Positions 12,843-13,517 of a DNA stretch of 13,517 bases are shown piece after piece. This stretch comes from Oscillospiraceae bacterium (GTDB taxonomy: Bacteria; Bacillota; Clostridia; Oscillospirales; Ruminococcaceae), in assembly GCA_003516865.1 (NCBI GenBank), contig DPBR01000091.1:1-13517 (forward strand), written 5' to 3'. Under the pieces are notes generated by a model. It did no database searches. It saw nothing but the letters and a program-made list of their open reading frames with translations, and had not been told where the DNA came from. The stretch's first letter is position 1, and the number at the start of each line of letters is the position of its first letter. A program made the position numbers and the translations under genes.

Positions 12843-13517
12843 TCAAAATCCCCCAAAGTGTGAAAGAGTTTCCGAGGCAATCTCCGCGCCTTTTTTCATC
12901 GCTTCTTCAATAGTGCCGCCGAGAAGCAGCTCGCAGACAAATCCCGCGTGATAACTGTCGCCGCAGCCCGTCGTATCGACAACCTCGCTTACGAGAACCG
13001 CCTCCGCGCGATATTCCGCGCCTTTGCGATATGTCACGCTTCCGCGCGCGCCGAGGGTCATATTAAAATAACCGCCGTATCTGAGCGAAAAATCCTTGAA
13101 ATAATTCAAAAATTCCTCTTCGCCGCTTATCATAAAGAAGTCGATGTACGGCGCGTATTTTTCCATATCCTCAAAGTCGCGGTAAACGTCAAAATCAACC
13201 GCGAGCTTAAATCCGTGCTTTTTCTTAAGCCCGACAATATCTGCGAAACAGGACGTGTCAAAGTGCGTGAAAACCGCGTCCGACTGCGATATTTCCGCGA
13301 TATCCCTTCCGGTAAGCGTGAATTTCTCCAGAATTTCGCCGCTCCACGAATCCTCCTTGAAGTATCTGTCGCCGTCCGATGTCAGAAAAATCCGATTGTT
13401 TGCGGTGACAAAACGAGTATCCGTCCGCACGCCGCTCACGTCGATTTTCCTGTCGGATATGGACGCAAGAACCGCTTTTCCGTATTCATCATCGCCTATC
13501 GCGCCGATTAGCGATAC
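12843..13517 (-). CDS. PfkB-family sugar kinase, fructoselysine 6-kinase-like (5' end cut off)
   Basis: The reading frame is open to the window edge, so only the last 224 residues are present. An internal GTG at 13439 is not the start, because the family sequence VSLIGAIGDDEYGKAVLASI lies upstream of it. The C-terminal PfkB signature is DTTGCGDSYHAGF, with the catalytic aspartate in GCGDS and the ATP-site strand TLGARGSVTY before it. The family phosphorylates sugars or nucleosides with ATP. Features such as IDVSGVRT, the HFD segment and the terminal TLSHFGGF recall FrlD, which acts on fructoselysine from glycated amino acids, but substrate cannot be fixed from this part. The stop is TGA at 12843-12845. 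It appears unrelated to motility and is separated from flgM by the sigma-28 promoter. Confidence 0.88.
   Translation of the reverse strand, partial: VSLIGAIGDDEYGKAVLASISDRKIDVSGVRTDTRFVTANNRIFLTSDGDRYFKEDSWSGEILEKFTLTGRDIAEISQSDAVFTHFDTSCFADIVGLKKKHGFKLAVDFDVYRDFEDMEKYAPYIDFFMISGEEEFLNYFKDFSLRYGGYFNMTLGARGSVTYRKGAEYRAEAVLVSEVVDTTGCGDSYHAGFVCELLLGGTIEEAMKKGAEIASETLSHFGGF

Overview
The window is a chromosomal stretch of a motile, low-to-mid GC Gram-positive bacterium, most likely an anaerobic member of the Clostridia (Oscillospiraceae/Ruminococcaceae-like). The main reason is the gene order flgM-flgN-flgK-flgL-yviE(DUF6470)-fliW-csrA-fliD-fliS-(fliT-like), the late flagellar cluster known from Bacillus and Clostridium. 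YviE/DUF6470 and the FliW-CsrA pair next to hook-associated proteins point the same way. Every gene I can support lies on the minus strand, so transcription runs from high to low coordinates. The taxonomic placement is inference from gene content and order.

From the right edge: 12843-13517 is the 3' part of a PfkB/ribokinase-family sugar kinase that resembles fructoselysine 6-kinase (FrlD) and runs off the window. A 134-bp intergenic region follows. It carries a textbook sigma-28 (SigD/FliA) promoter, TAAA-N15-GCCGATAT, bracketed by a 13-bp inverted repeat. The promoter opens a run of ten closely packed genes (12708 down to 3320): the anti-sigma factor FlgM, the chaperone FlgN, the hook-filament junction proteins FlgK and FlgL, the DUF6470 protein YviE, FliW, the RNA-binding regulator CsrA, the filament cap FliD, the flagellin chaperone FliS, and a coiled-coil FliT/FlgN-like protein. 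A Rho-independent terminator sits seven bases after the last stop. The flagellin gene, which in Bacillus subtilis lies just after csrA, is absent here.

The cluster encodes what is needed after hook completion. FlgM is exported and frees SigD, FlgN/FliS/FliT-type chaperones deliver FlgK, FlgL, flagellin and FliD to the export gate, and FliW-CsrA couples flagellin level to translation. Two of the proteins are unusual. FlgL (719 aa) is more than twice normal size and FliD (814 aa) is well above it, and both are enlarged by copies of what looks like the same beta-hairpin/helix module. FlgL also has ten cysteines whereas FliD has none.

Between 3046 and 3319 is a gene-free stretch packed with hairpins, including an 83-nt four-way-junction fold and a second long stem with an internal loop. 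To its left are a radical SAM protein of the PflX/COG1313 type (2137-3045), then a near-consensus sigma-A promoter (TTGACT-N18-TATAAT) driving a two-gene unit: a cation diffusion facilitator transporter with an extended C-terminus and a two-helix membrane protein of unknown function. The first 67 bases hold a GC-rich direct repeat that is probably part of a larger repeat cut by the window edge.
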